A DNA stretch of 64,000 bases from NCBI RefSeq assembly GCF_030816475.1, contig NZ_JAUSXF010000002.1, positions 1 to 64,000 on the forward strand, in the 5' to 3' direction. Within the stretch, counting starts at the first letter, position 1; each line of letters opens with the position of its first letter. The notes under the pieces were generated by a model, which worked only from the letters and a program-made list of their open reading frames with translations, did no database searches and was not told the DNA's origin. This document shows positions 33,850 through 40,943 of this stretch, one piece after another. Origin of the DNA: Arthrobacter pascens. Lineage in GTDB: Bacteria > Actinomycetota > Actinomycetes > Actinomycetales > Micrococcaceae. The translations under genes were made by a program, and so were the position numbers.

Positions 33850-35028
33850 CTAATCCCTGAGGCGCTTGACGTAATCAGCCATCCCGGGGACTGTGAAGGC
33901 GACCGTACCCAGCGCGGGTGAGTAGATGATGCCCTTTTCAATCAGTGAAGCTCGGGTCATGGTCATGGAGCTTTGCTTCTTCTGAGCTCTGAGGGCGAGT
34001 TCAGCTGTGCTGGATCCGGCGTCTCCGTCGTCGGCCATTAGTCGGAGGAAGGTCTTCTCTGCCTTCGAGGCCCGTTTCCACCGGGAGGGGAAGAAACCCT
34101 GATCCAGCTGTGCGCGTCCTATTTCGACAGCAATTTCAGCGTCGCCCAGGGTCACGAGTTTTTCTGGGGCGGTTTCCCAGGCCGCGTAGCCGTACTCCTG
34201 GAGGAAATAGGGGTACCCGCCGGAGGCGGTGAGCAGTAGCTCTTTTGCCTCGGGGGCGAAAGATGCCCCGTACCGCGATGCAGGTACCACGAGGGCGGAT
34301 TCGGCGGCCTCTCGGGTCAGGGCGCCGATGCTGCGGTAGTTGAAGATCCGCTCTGCATAGGAGCGCGCTTCGCTCAGGACGGAAGGGAGGTTGGGCAGTC
34401 CTGCCCCGGCAATGTAGAAGGGCCATTCACGCTGGTTTGCCAGGTGTTGGGCGCTGAGTAGTGCGGTGATCAGCCCGTCATCGAGGTCCTGCATCTCGTC
34501 AATGATGAAGACCAGGCCGGTCCTGTTTTCCGCCAGCGCTCCGCAGAGGTCCTCGACGAGTTCCTCCAGGTCTACTTCGATGGACCCGGAGTCGGCACGT
34601 CCCTGGTTGAGGTTCACGCCAATGTCGATTCCGCTGACCCCGAGTTTGGCTGAAAACGAAGCGACGCTCCCAAGTGCAGCAATGAGCCTGGCGCCGGCCC
34701 CGCGTCGGTTGAGTTTGCGGCCGGCCTGAAGCAGGTTCCGTGCGAGCTTGGCACGCACGGCTTCCGGACCGCCCTCGGCGTCGCGCCCTTCCAGGGACAC
34801 CACCATGAATTCGGCATGTTCTGCCTGCCTCCGGAACTCATTCAAGAGCACGGTCTTGCCCACCCCGCGCAGTCCATGAAGCACGATTCCGCGGTCAGGG
34901 CGACGCTGACGGGTCTTTGCAAGGAGGAGATCGAACGCGTCGATCTCGCCTTCCCTGCCCGCGAGTTCAAAAGGACGTCGGCCTGATCCGGGAGAATACG
35001 GGTTGAGTGCGCTTTCCATATCAGTCAC
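33850..35028 (-). CDS. AAA/STAND-type ATPase
   Basis: A 392-residue ATP-binding protein: Walker A VLHGLRGVGKTVLLNEFRR near residues 49-67, Walker B LVFIIDEMQDLDDGLI near 162-177, then WPFYIAGAGLPNLPSVLSEA, as in the ORC/Cdc6-like and STAND ATPases annotated 'ATP-binding protein'. The C-terminal 90 residues look like a winged helix (AEKTFLRLMADDGDAGS; MTRASLIEKGIIYS). The opening motif FELAGREGEIDAFDLLL fits a membrane-free NTPase. Target unknown; related proteins act in DNA handling or defence. Confidence 0.78.
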   Translation of the reverse strand: MTDMESALNPYSPGSGRRPFELAGREGEIDAFDLLLAKTRQRRPDRGIVLHGLRGVGKTVLLNEFRRQAEHAEFMVVSLEGRDAEGGPEAVRAKLARNLLQAGRKLNRRGAGARLIAALGSVASFSAKLGVSGIDIGVNLNQGRADSGSIEVDLEELVEDLCGALAENRTGLVFIIDEMQDLDDGLITALLSAQHLANQREWPFYIAGAGLPNLPSVLSEARSYAERIFNYRSIGALTREAAESALVVPASRYGASFAPEAKELLLTASGGYPYFLQEYGYAAWETAPEKLVTLGDAEIAVEIGRAQLDQGFFPSRWKRASKAEKTFLRLMADDGDAGSSTAELALRAQKKQSSMTMTRASLIEKGIIYSPALGTVAFTVPGMADYVKRLRD

Positions 35029-35037
35029 TATAAACGC

Positions 35038-35057
35038 GTATCCATATTTTTGGATAC
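35038..35057. promoter_or_regulatory. Inverted repeat upstream of ATPase gene
   Basis: GTATCCA (35038-35044) and TGGATAC (35051-35057) flank TATTTT, 10 bp before the ATPase start. Next to it the minus strand has ATAAAGGTGCATAAAGGTG, a short direct repeat. Probable operator; the cognate regulator is unknown. Confidence 0.5.
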
Positions 35058-35243
35058 ACCTTTATGCACCTTTATGGGGCTGCGCTGGGATTCAGGGAGA
35101 GCCGTGGGACTGCCCCTATGAGAAACTCTCGTCATGAGCCCATGGTTCGAACGCCCGGCGGCGGACCTGCCCCAGGGAAGGCAGGGTAAATTCCGCCCTG
35201 ATGGCCCCCCATGTGTGATTGCTGATTGGTTCGCGGCCCGGTT

Positions 35244-35567
35244 TCACCGTTGCCTATAGCCGTCGGTGATGGACTCCAGGTGCCACTGGCTGGAGAGCGG
35301 ATCACGGCGCAGCCTGAACGTACGTAAGGCCGAGTTCGACGCCAGGCCGACCTGAACCCTCCAGTATTCGACGCTCACCAGGTCACCGCTGCCCACGGCC
35401 GCGGTGCGCCGTGTGTCCCACCATGCGTCTCTGGTAAACCAGTGCACGGGTTCGGCCATGACGGCCCATATGCGGCCGTTGTACCGGACAGCCAGCGGGT
35501 TGCCGGCCGGGGTGAACCGGACGTCCACCGGGACGTCCAGGGTTGTTTCACTTGCTGTTGCTGTCAC
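35244..35567 (-). CDS. DUF6504 family protein
   Basis: A 107-residue protein matching DUF6504: PVDVRFTPAGNPLAVRYNGR, WWDTRR, EYWRVQVGL and TFRLRRDPLSSQWHLESI. This domain is found alone or at the end of actinobacterial DinB/ImuB-region proteins; its activity is unknown. Start is GTG 35567, 20 bp inside the preceding gene, so the two are coupled. Confidence 0.75.
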   Translation of the reverse strand: MTATASETTLDVPVDVRFTPAGNPLAVRYNGRIWAVMAEPVHWFTRDAWWDTRRTAAVGSGDLVSVEYWRVQVGLASNSALRTFRLRRDPLSSQWHLESITDGYRQR

Positions 35568-35880
35568 GGTCTGCCCGTTCTCCCAAGTTCGCTCTGTTCA
35601 AATCTTCGCGGCGGGTCACCGCCGAACTCCACACCCACGTCCGGTAGGTCACCGGCCCGTCCTTCCATGTCACTTCGGCCGCCTTCGAGGTCCAGGCGTA
35701 CACCTCGCCGTCTACCAGCTCCGCGCAGTTCGGGAACCGGATCCACGCCTTCACGGGGATTCCGGGGAAGCCGTTCTTGGACGGGAAGTGCTCGAAATCG
35801 AGCTCTTCCACCGTCAAACCAATCGGGCCGGCACGCCGCGCATACTGCGCCTGCAGCTGGCTCGCTTGTTCGGGTCCCAT
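35548..35880 (-). CDS. Conserved hypothetical plasmid protein
   Basis: A 110-residue soluble protein with aromatic-rich middle (VKAWIRFPNCAELVDGEVYA; WTSKAAEVTWKDG; YRTWVWSSAVTRREDLN). No family was recognised. AAGG precedes the start, and the end overlaps the DUF6504 gene by 20 bases, so they form an operon. Confidence 0.6.
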   Translation of the reverse strand: MGPEQASQLQAQYARRAGPIGLTVEELDFEHFPSKNGFPGIPVKAWIRFPNCAELVDGEVYAWTSKAAEVTWKDGPVTYRTWVWSSAVTRREDLNRANLGERADRDSNSK

Positions 35881-35972
35881 ACCACAACCTTAGAACACAT
35901 ATTCGAATCGACACCCCACTAAAATGCGGCCACTCGGCCGCAGGTGTTCAGGATAGGGGAGGGCACCGACAG

Positions 35973-36083
35973 GAACGGGTTGCACGCCAATGGGGACAGC
36001 TTTGAGCTGTGCGGAGGGCTCCACCTGTCCACAGTGGGCACAACCCGTTCTTGGCCTGGCTTCCGCTGCGCTGCAACCAGGCC
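35973..36083 (-). other. Candidate structured RNA or double-hairpin element
   Basis: GAACGGGTTG (35973-35982) pairs perfectly with CAACCCGTTC (36041-36050); inside, GGACAG and CTGTCC form a second helix. Immediately after, GGCCTGG (36053-36059) pairs with CCAGGCC (36077-36083). The 21 bases at 36061-36081 recur exactly at 39117-39137, just before the second structured leader. It lies between two leftward genes, so it may be a leader of the 35880 gene or a terminator structure of the gene before it. Confidence 0.5.
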
Positions 36084-36101
36084 CGCTGGCCGCTATGTCG
36101 T

Positions 36102-36380
36102 TTACTGGCCGTCCGAGACCGGGAATTCACGGAGTGCGGCTGCGACAGCCCTGACGGCTGCCGGGTCTTCCGTCCAAGGCCGGCCAGTCCGTGTGCAGGC
36201 GTAGAAGCTGGTCACCTTTGAGCGTCCGGCTGCCGCAGTCAGTTCAACCCAGGCAGCCTGGAGCTCCTCCTCCGGGCGTTCCGGCGGCAAGGGCTCGTCC
36301 TGGCCGGCGGTGGCCGCCTGAACAGGGATCACACGTGCGGTGGTTACGGCTTTTCGCTTAAAGAGACTTCTGAGGCCCAT
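36102..36380 (-). CDS. Hypothetical small plasmid protein
   Basis: A 92-residue protein with a basic N-terminus (GLRSLFKRKAVTTARVIPV) and a region YACTRTGRPWTEDPAAVRAV that recurs in actinobacterial plasmid proteins of unknown role. ATG 36380 with GGGGGA upstream is preferred to 36413. Not otherwise recognised. Confidence 0.5.
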   Translation of the reverse strand: MGLRSLFKRKAVTTARVIPVQAATAGQDEPLPPERPEEELQAAWVELTAAAGRSKVTSFYACTRTGRPWTEDPAAVRAVAAALREFPVSDGQ

Positions 36381-36422
36381 CTGTGTCCCCCTGACACTAA
36401 GAGCGCCAAGCAACTGATGATC

Positions 36423-36779
36423 GGGCGTCCGCTGGGGCGGCCGGCTGTTGGGCCCGGCCCCGACGTCGCAGAGCTCCGCCGTGTCCGGTCCTTTGTGTCT
36501 ACGACGTTTTTTGGCTGCTGTCCTTCGGATTGTACGTGTCCGCTCCAGCCTGTCTAGCCCCTCCGTTCCTCCGGGTCCTGCGGCCCGCGGAATCGGCTAC
36601 GGCGCTCCTTCGTCGCTGATTTCCTCGCAGATTCCACGGTCCTTGCCAAGGGTAGACAGGCCTCCGTCGGCCACAGCTCCGCAAGCTTCGCCAGCAGCCA
36701 AAAAACAACGGGGGAGGAAAGGAAGTAGCTGGCCGGGTAACGCCGCTCCCTCACCGAATCCTCAGCAAAGGAAAAAACC
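36423..36779 (+). ncRNA. Structured leader RNA, copy 1
   Basis: First of three paralogous leaders (others at 39143 and 40579). Nested helices: A, GTTTTTTGGCTGCTG (36506-36520) with CAGCAGCCAAAAAAC (36692-36706); B, CCTGTCTA-G-CCC (36549-36560) with GGGTAGACAGG (36650-36660); C, GGAATC (36589-36594) with GATTCC (36630-36635). Copies 2 and 3 have T-A where helix A here has C-G, and a different sequence in helix C. The leader ends at the ribosome-binding box CCTCAGCAAAGGA (36760-36772) of the DUF3846 gene. CCTTGCC (36641-36647) could pair partly with that box. A cis-regulatory role is inferred. Confidence 0.72.
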
Positions 36780-37142
36780 ATGATTCACAAATGCATTGCG
36801 CTGATCATCCCCGCGCGGCTTAGCGGGGCGGTCACCGTTACAAACCTCGACGCACGGCACGGCAGCCTGGAAGTCCTCCTTGGGGGCGGGCTGGAATGCG
36901 TCGCCCGGGGCGACTGGCACGTGTACCTGAACGCCGACCAGCACACCGCTGGGCTGGGGCCGAACGTCCGGGCCGCGCAGCTGCTCCACGACACCGGGCT
37001 CGACCTGCCCGACGTCGCCGGAACCGCCGTGTTCCTCGGACGGGCCGAGCACGACTACGACACCGATGTCCCCGAGCACCTGATCCACCGCGCCGAAGCA
37101 CTCTTCGACACCCGCCTCGGAGCAATCCAACCGGCGGCCTGA
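36780..37142 (+). CDS. DUF3846 family protein
   Basis: A 120-residue protein, CIALIIPARLSGAVTVTNLD at the start and GPNVRAAQLLHDTGLDLPDV with TAVFLGRAEHDYD later, matching the DUF3846 family common on actinobacterial plasmids and phages; function unknown. It has a 357-nt structured leader and the ribosome box CCTCAGCAAAGGA, identical to that of the next gene. A hairpin (GGTGGCCGGGT / ACCCGGCCACC, 37154-37185) follows its stop. Confidence 0.75.
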   Translation: MIHKCIALIIPARLSGAVTVTNLDARHGSLEVLLGGGLECVARGDWHVYLNADQHTAGLGPNVRAAQLLHDTGLDLPDVAGTAVFLGRAEHDYDTDVPEHLIHRAEALFDTRLGAIQPAA

Positions 37143-37153
37143 CACCCCACAAC

Positions 37154-37185
37154 GGTGGCCGGGTACCTACTGGGACCCGGCCACC
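37154..37185 (+). terminator. Intercistronic hairpin
   Basis: Perfect 11-bp stem with a ten-base loop, 11 bp after the DUF3846 stop and before the ribosome box of the DUF4192 gene. It lacks a T-run, so it may be an attenuator or RNA-stability element rather than a full terminator. Confidence 0.5.
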
Positions 37186-37222
37186 ACCCACCAAAAACTC
37201 CTCAGCAAAGGACAACAAAGCC

Positions 37223-38181
37223 ATGAACGAACAGCTCAAAGCCACCAGCACCGCCGACATTCTCAGCTTCATCCCGCACGCCCTGGGCTTTACACCCCGG
37301 AACGCCTTCGTCCTGCTGACCCTGCAGGGCAAGCGGCTGGGAGCGACCCTGCGCGTGGACGCACCCACCACCGGGGAGCCGTCGGACTACGCCCGCCGCG
37401 TCGTCACCTACCTCGCGGCCGACGAGAAAGCCACCGCCGCCCTGCTCGCCGTCTACACAGACACCGACGAGCACCCGAACCCGTACCTCGCCCACCTTGA
37501 GGCGATCATCCGCGAACTGACACTGGCGCAAATGCCCCTGAAAGACGCCTGGCTTGTCACGCCCACGCACTGGCGCGGTCTGCTGACCGACACCGGCAAC
37601 CAGCCTGTCGAGGCCATCACCGACAGCCAGCTCAACGCCGAACTGATTTACACCGGCAGCAACCACCACGACGCCGCTGCACACTACGGCCCGTTCACCG
37701 GTGACCCGGGCACCGCAACCCGTATCCAGGCTGCGATCCCCAGCGTCTCGCTGGAGGACATCACCGCCGCCCGCAGCCTCTGGACCCGGACGCTGCACGA
37801 GGCAGGCAAGCACCCGGACGCGGACACGGCCGTGCAGCTCGTCGGGGCGCTCCACAACCCCATCATTCGCGACCTGATGATGTGTGATGTCGTCACCGAC
37901 AGCCTGCCCGCCCCGACTGGTCGCGCGTGGACACCGCGCAGGCCACCGCCCGTGCACTGATCGCAGCGGCCCCGGTAGGAGCCCGGGCGCCGCTGCTGTG
38001 CCTGATCGGCTGGCTTGAGTACCTCAAAGGCCGGGCCTCCGTCGCTATGGAACACTTCGAACTTGCCGCGGCCGACACACCGGGCTACCGGATGGCCCAG
38101 CTGCTGACCGAGCTCGTCCGCCGCGGGAACGTCGCCGGAACAGCACAGAACCCGGACACCGCCTACCAACGCCTGCGCTAA
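37223..38181 (+). pseudogene. DUF4192 family gene with frameshift
   Basis: The 5' part encodes MNEQLKATSTADILSFIPHA, LGFTPRNAFVLLTLQGKRLG and further DUF4192 sequence through TRTLHEAGKHPDADTAVQLV. After about 37909 homology moves to the -1 frame (PDWSRVDTAQATARALIAAA; LLCLIGWLEYLKGRASVAME), which ends at 38181. The zero frame runs on to 37960 with an unrelated Pro/Arg tail. One missing base in the C-rich stretch at 37903-37914 would explain it; sequencing error, decay or programmed frameshifting are the options. The box CCTCAGCAAAGGA (37200-37212) precedes the start. Function of DUF4192 is unknown. Confidence 0.72.
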
Positions 38182-38189
38182 CCCCACCT

Positions 38190-38224
38190 GCTGGCAGGGA
38201 CGGAGACCCACCGTTCCTGCCAGC
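38190..38224 (+). terminator. Hairpin terminator after DUF4192
   Basis: GCTGGCAGGGACGG pairs with CCGTTCCTGCCAGC (14 bp, one G-U) around AGACCCA, nine bases after the stop. Confidence 0.65.
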
Positions 38225-38367
38225 AACCGGTCCGGCGGCCTCCCCCGCTCCGCTCCGCCGGCCGCCGGCAACGCTGCGCGGACGCACCACCGCCTCAAGT
38301 CCATACCAAAGATCCCCGGCTACAGTGGAAGGACGACCCCGCCACGACCAGCCAGGAGACGCGCCGC

Positions 38368-38514
38368 ATGGGCACAGAGTTCATCATGACCGAGGACGAC
38401 GCCCTGCCCGAGAACGCCAGCGTCCTCGAAGACGTGCTGGAACTGTCCCTACTCACCATCGAGCCCGGACACGGACCCGCCGACATGTCCCAAGACAGCT
38501 ACCCCGAAGACTAA
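38368..38514 (+). CDS. Small acidic protein (48 aa)
   Basis: MGTEFIMTEDDALPENASVL opens a strongly acidic 48-residue peptide that continues LEDVLELSLLTIEPGHG. CCAGGAG lies nine bases before the ATG. No family recognised; it is the last gene before the small-RNA-like element of the first module. Confidence 0.5.
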   Translation: MGTEFIMTEDDALPENASVLEDVLELSLLTIEPGHGPADMSQDSYPED

Positions 38515-38529
38515 GACCACTAAGTCAGG

Positions 38530-38606
38530 CAGCAACGACGCTGCACCACAGATTTCCTTTTGCTGAGGGAAAACAGAAGGAGCCGGCACATGTGCCGGCT
38601 CCTTCG
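38530..38606 (+). ncRNA. Small-RNA-like element 1 with ribosome-site-complementary loop
   Basis: Three hairpins in series: GCAGC/GCTGC (from 38530), TTTCC...GGGAAA (38553-38572) and the 28-bp palindrome AAGGAGCCGGCACATGTG... (38577-38604). The middle hairpin displays CCTTTTGCTGAGG (38556-38568), the reverse complement of CCTCAGCAAAAGG. The ribosome boxes of the DUF3846 and DUF4192 genes both read CCTCAGCAAAGG. A paralogous element at 42486 has a different loop matching the box of the other modules. It could be a separate small RNA or a processed 3' end; no promoter was identified. Confidence 0.65.
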
Positions 38607-38728
38607 CCCCAAAACCGGCCGGGGAACCACGATCACTAACTGGCCCATCGCCATCCTGTCGGTGGTCTCAAGTAGTTTGGCCATGAGCGGGAAACCCTGA
38701 GCGTCGATCTGAAAAAGGAGCAACAGCA

Positions 38729-39004
38729 ATGTTTACAACGGTCTTTCTGATCGGCATAAGCGCCTACCTTGTGGCAGCCCTGGCGAGCCGGGTGCGCAAC
38801 GCCGACCTGATGTTTGGACGGTCACCGGCCATCATGGGACTCGTGGCCGCGGCCGTGGCGTTCTTCTGCGCAGTAGGCAACGTTTTCCACTACCTCACGG
38901 TAGGAGATCTTGGATATGCCCTGGCATTCCTCTTCGCAGTAGTCGCCATGGTTCTTGCCTTCATAATCCTTCGGACCCGCGAAACCCTAACTCGAACGAG
39001 TTAG
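38729..39004 (+). CDS. Small three-helix membrane protein
   Basis: A 91-residue protein with three membrane segments (TTVFLIGISAYLVAALASRV; AIMGLVAAAVAFFCAVGNVF; GYALAFLFAVVAMVLAFIIL) and a charged C-terminus. AAAAAGGAG precedes the ATG. No family recognised. Its stop codon is inside a palindrome, and a second terminator follows. Confidence 0.6.
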   Translation: MFTTVFLIGISAYLVAALASRVRNADLMFGRSPAIMGLVAAAVAFFCAVGNVFHYLTVGDLGYALAFLFAVVAMVLAFIILRTRETLTRTS

Positions 39005-39063
39005 GGCGGCCCATTCCAGAACGGCCCCAAAAGGGCGGCAGGAGAACTCTCCTGTCGCCCTTT
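38985..39063 (+). terminator. Tandem terminator hairpins
   Basis: CCCTAACTCG AA CGAGTTAGGG (38985-39006) overlaps the stop of the membrane protein gene. AAAGGGCGGCAGGAG AACT CTCCTGTCGCCCTTT (39030-39063) follows, ending in TTT. They isolate the membrane protein gene from the second structured leader. Confidence 0.7.
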
Positions 39064-39142
39064 CCCTTTGTCCGGGCGGTCCTGGTCAAAGGGCATGCTC
39101 GCAGGGCTCGCACCGTTTCCGCTGCGCTGCAACCAGGTAAAT

Positions 39143-39513
39143 GGGCGTCCGCTCCGCGGCCGGCTGTTGGGCCCAGGGCGCGCCGTCGCAGAGCTCCGGA
39201 CACCCTGGCCCTGCATGTCTACGACGTCTTTTGGTTGCTGTCCTTCGGATTCTAGGCGTCCGCTCCACCCCGTCTAGCCCCGGTTCCGCAAGCTCCATCG
39301 GGGCCTGCGGCGGGTGAATTTCCCTCCGGCGCTCCTGCGTCGCTGATTTCCTCCGGGGAATTTCCCCCACCTTGCCCAAGGGTAGACAGGCCTCCGTCGG
39401 CCGCCGAGCAAGCGAGCTTGCCAGCAACCAAAAAACAACGGGGGGAGAGGGGAAGCTGGCCGGTCACCTGGGCCGCCCCTCCCACCCCATCCTTGGGCAA
39501 AAAGGAGCCAGAA
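39143..39513 (+). ncRNA. Structured leader RNA, copy 2
   Basis: Paralogue of the leaders at 36423 and 40579. Helix A: GTCTTTTGGTTGCTG (39226-39240) with CAGCAACCAAAAAAC (39422-39436), one C-A mismatch. Helix B: GTCTA-G-CCC (39272-39280) with GGGTAGAC (39380-39387). Helix C: GAATTTCCC (39316-39324) with GGGAATTTC (39356-39364). CCTTGCCCAAGG (39370-39381) is complementary to the ribosome box CCTTGGGCAAAAAGGAG (39491-39507), which lies just before ATG 39514. Similarity to copy 3 extends upstream to a CATGCTCGCAG motif near 39094. Confidence 0.72.
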
Positions 39514-39942
39514 ATGAATGCAGTAGCCACCGCAACGGTGACCACCAAAGACACCAACGAGGTCATCCATGACGCCCCGGTTCTCCGGGATTACCACATG
39601 AACGACGGGTACGACTGGATGGAACTCATCGGCGAACACGGCTGGGCCGTGATTCCCAGCTGGGGCTGTGACGGCTGGGACCTGGGCCAATGGCCCTACG
39701 TCATGCTCGCGGGCATCCGCACCGCTGACAGCATCGGGAACCTCTTCGGCATCGCGACGTACTGCGAGGGCGACGTGACCACGAGCTACTACCGGACACA
39801 GGCACGGCAGTGGGACGCGATCACCGAGTACGCATTCTTCCAATGGAAGAGCGGGCAGGCCCAAGGCCCCGATGACCTACCCGAAGCCGCCGCCGAACTG
39901 CCCAGCCGCTACCGGATGCCCTACACCGTCAACGCCGCCTAA
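39514..39942 (+). CDS. Hypothetical plasmid protein
   Basis: A 142-residue soluble protein rich in aromatics (DYHMNDGYDWMELIGEHGWA; SWGCDGWDLGQWPYVMLAGI; SYYRTQARQWDAITEYAFFQ). I recognise similar plasmid and phage proteins of unknown function but no named family. Expression is expected to be governed by structured leader 2, whose ribosome box is shared with the ParB-like gene. Confidence 0.65.
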   Translation: MNAVATATVTTKDTNEVIHDAPVLRDYHMNDGYDWMELIGEHGWAVIPSWGCDGWDLGQWPYVMLAGIRTADSIGNLFGIATYCEGDVTTSYYRTQARQWDAITEYAFFQWKSGQAQGPDDLPEAAAELPSRYRMPYTVNAA

Positions 39943-39959
39943 CCAGCACTGAAACCCCT

Positions 39960-39990
39960 GTGCTGCCCGGCCAACCCGGCCGGGCAGCAC
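39960..39990 (+). terminator. Strong hairpin after hypothetical gene
   Basis: GTGCTGCCCGGCC and GGCCGGGCAGCAC form a perfect 13-bp stem with a five-base loop, 17 bp after the stop at 39942. Confidence 0.7.
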
Positions 39991-40017
39991 CGCCCACCGA
40001 CTTTTAGGAGCAAGCAC

Positions 40018-40365
40018 ATGAGCAACGACACCACACCGCGCAAAGGCATCCACGCCCTGATCTACCGCGACGCCCTCGGCATCGACTTCTCCAACCGGGG
40101 AATCTCCGCCAGAGTCACAGAAGTGACCGTCGTCGGCCCGGGAATCGACCCCATCTTCCCACCCACGGAGGAACGGCCAGCCGTCCGCATCGTCAAGCGC
40201 GAAAACCCCGGCGGCACGGTCTACCACGCCGAACCCCTGCCCACCGAGGACGAACCCGCCCCGTGGTACATGTTCGTCGGCGCGTTCATCTTCAGCAGTG
40301 ACAGCAGGTTCCGTGAGTCCATCGACTTCTACGGCGCCGTGCCGTTGCACGACCGCCGAGAATAG
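40018..40365 (+). CDS. Hypothetical plasmid protein
   Basis: A 115-residue protein (KGIHALIYRDALGIDFSNRG; VTVVGPGIDPIFPPTEERPA; PAPWYMFVGAFIFSSDSRFR). No family recognised. TTAGGAG precedes the start; unlike its neighbours it does not carry the CCTTGGGCAAAAAGG box, so it should escape the proposed RNA control. Confidence 0.6.
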   Translation: MSNDTTPRKGIHALIYRDALGIDFSNRGISARVTEVTVVGPGIDPIFPPTEERPAVRIVKRENPGGTVYHAEPLPTEDEPAPWYMFVGAFIFSSDSRFRESIDFYGAVPLHDRRE

Positions 40366-40404
40366 ACCCGCAGGGTGGCCGGTCTTTCGGGGCCGGTCAC
40401 CTCG

Positions 40405-40457
40405 GGCGGTCCGCCGCACGGGGCCGCCGGCGCTGTGGTCACCGGCGACGGACCGCC
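40405..40457. repeat. Module-boundary double palindrome, copy 1
   Basis: GGCGGTCCGCCGC (40405-40417) and GCGACGGACCGCC (40445-40457) pair with one mismatch; GGCGGTCCGCC is also self-complementary. The same element with a perfect match occurs at 42384-42438 after the ParB-like gene. It could be a protein-binding site or a transcript end structure. Confidence 0.5.
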
Positions 40458-40578
40458 GCTACCGATCAGTTCTGCTGTGCCCACCTGGTGCGCCGGCCCC
40501 GCCCAGGATCCGGGAAACCACGCGCGGATCCGTCGGAACCATGGGGGAAAGACATGCTCGCAGAACTCGCACCCCTTC

Positions 40579-40943
40579 GGGCGTCCGCTTCGCGGCCGGC
40601 TGTTGGGTCCAGTGCGCGCCGTCGCAGAGCTCCGGACACCCTGGCCCTGCTTGTTGTCTACGACGTTTTTTGGTTGCTGTCCTTCGGATTCTAGGCGTCC
40701 GCTCCACCCCGTCTAGCCCCTCCTTCGTCGGGGCCTGCAGTGTAAGAATTTCCCTCCGGCGCTCCTGCGTCGCTGATTTCCTCCGGGAATTTCCCCCACC
40801 TTGCCCAAGGGTAGACAGGGCTCCGTCGGCCGCCGAGCAAGCGAGCTTGCCAGCAACCAAAAAACAACGGGGGGAGAGGGGAAGCTGGCCGGTCACCTGA
40901 GCCGCCCCTCCCACCCCATCCTTGGGCAAAAAGGAGCCACACC
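40579..40943 (+). ncRNA. Structured leader RNA, copy 3
   Basis: Third leader of the family. Helix A: GTTTTTTGGTTGCTG (40665-40679) with CAGCAACCAAAAAAC (40851-40865), perfect. Helix B: GTCTA-G-CCC (40711-40719) with GGGTAGAC (40809-40816). Helix C: GAATTTCCC (40746-40754) with GGGAATTTC (40785-40793). CCTTGCCCAAGG (40799-40810) overlaps the 3' side of helix B and is complementary to the ribosome box CCTTGGGCAAAAAGGAG (40920-40936). The two pairings therefore compete, the logic of an RNA switch. ATG 40944 follows. Confidence 0.74.

Noticed and set aside
36448..36783. Open frame through structured leader 1, with similar frames through leaders 2 and 3
   Set aside because: The frames are kept only because the RNA sequence is conserved. 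Length, start and stop differ among the copies, and compensatory changes follow base pairing rather than codons.
38577..38604. Palindrome considered as a recombinase or restriction-type site
   Set aside because: The paralogous copy at 42538 has a different stem but the same position after a loop hairpin, which fits an RNA terminator better than a protein site.
39143..40943. Leaders considered as group I or group II introns or T-box elements
   Set aside because: No intron catalytic core, domain V or T-box motif was seen, and they end at ribosome sites rather than at exon junctions.
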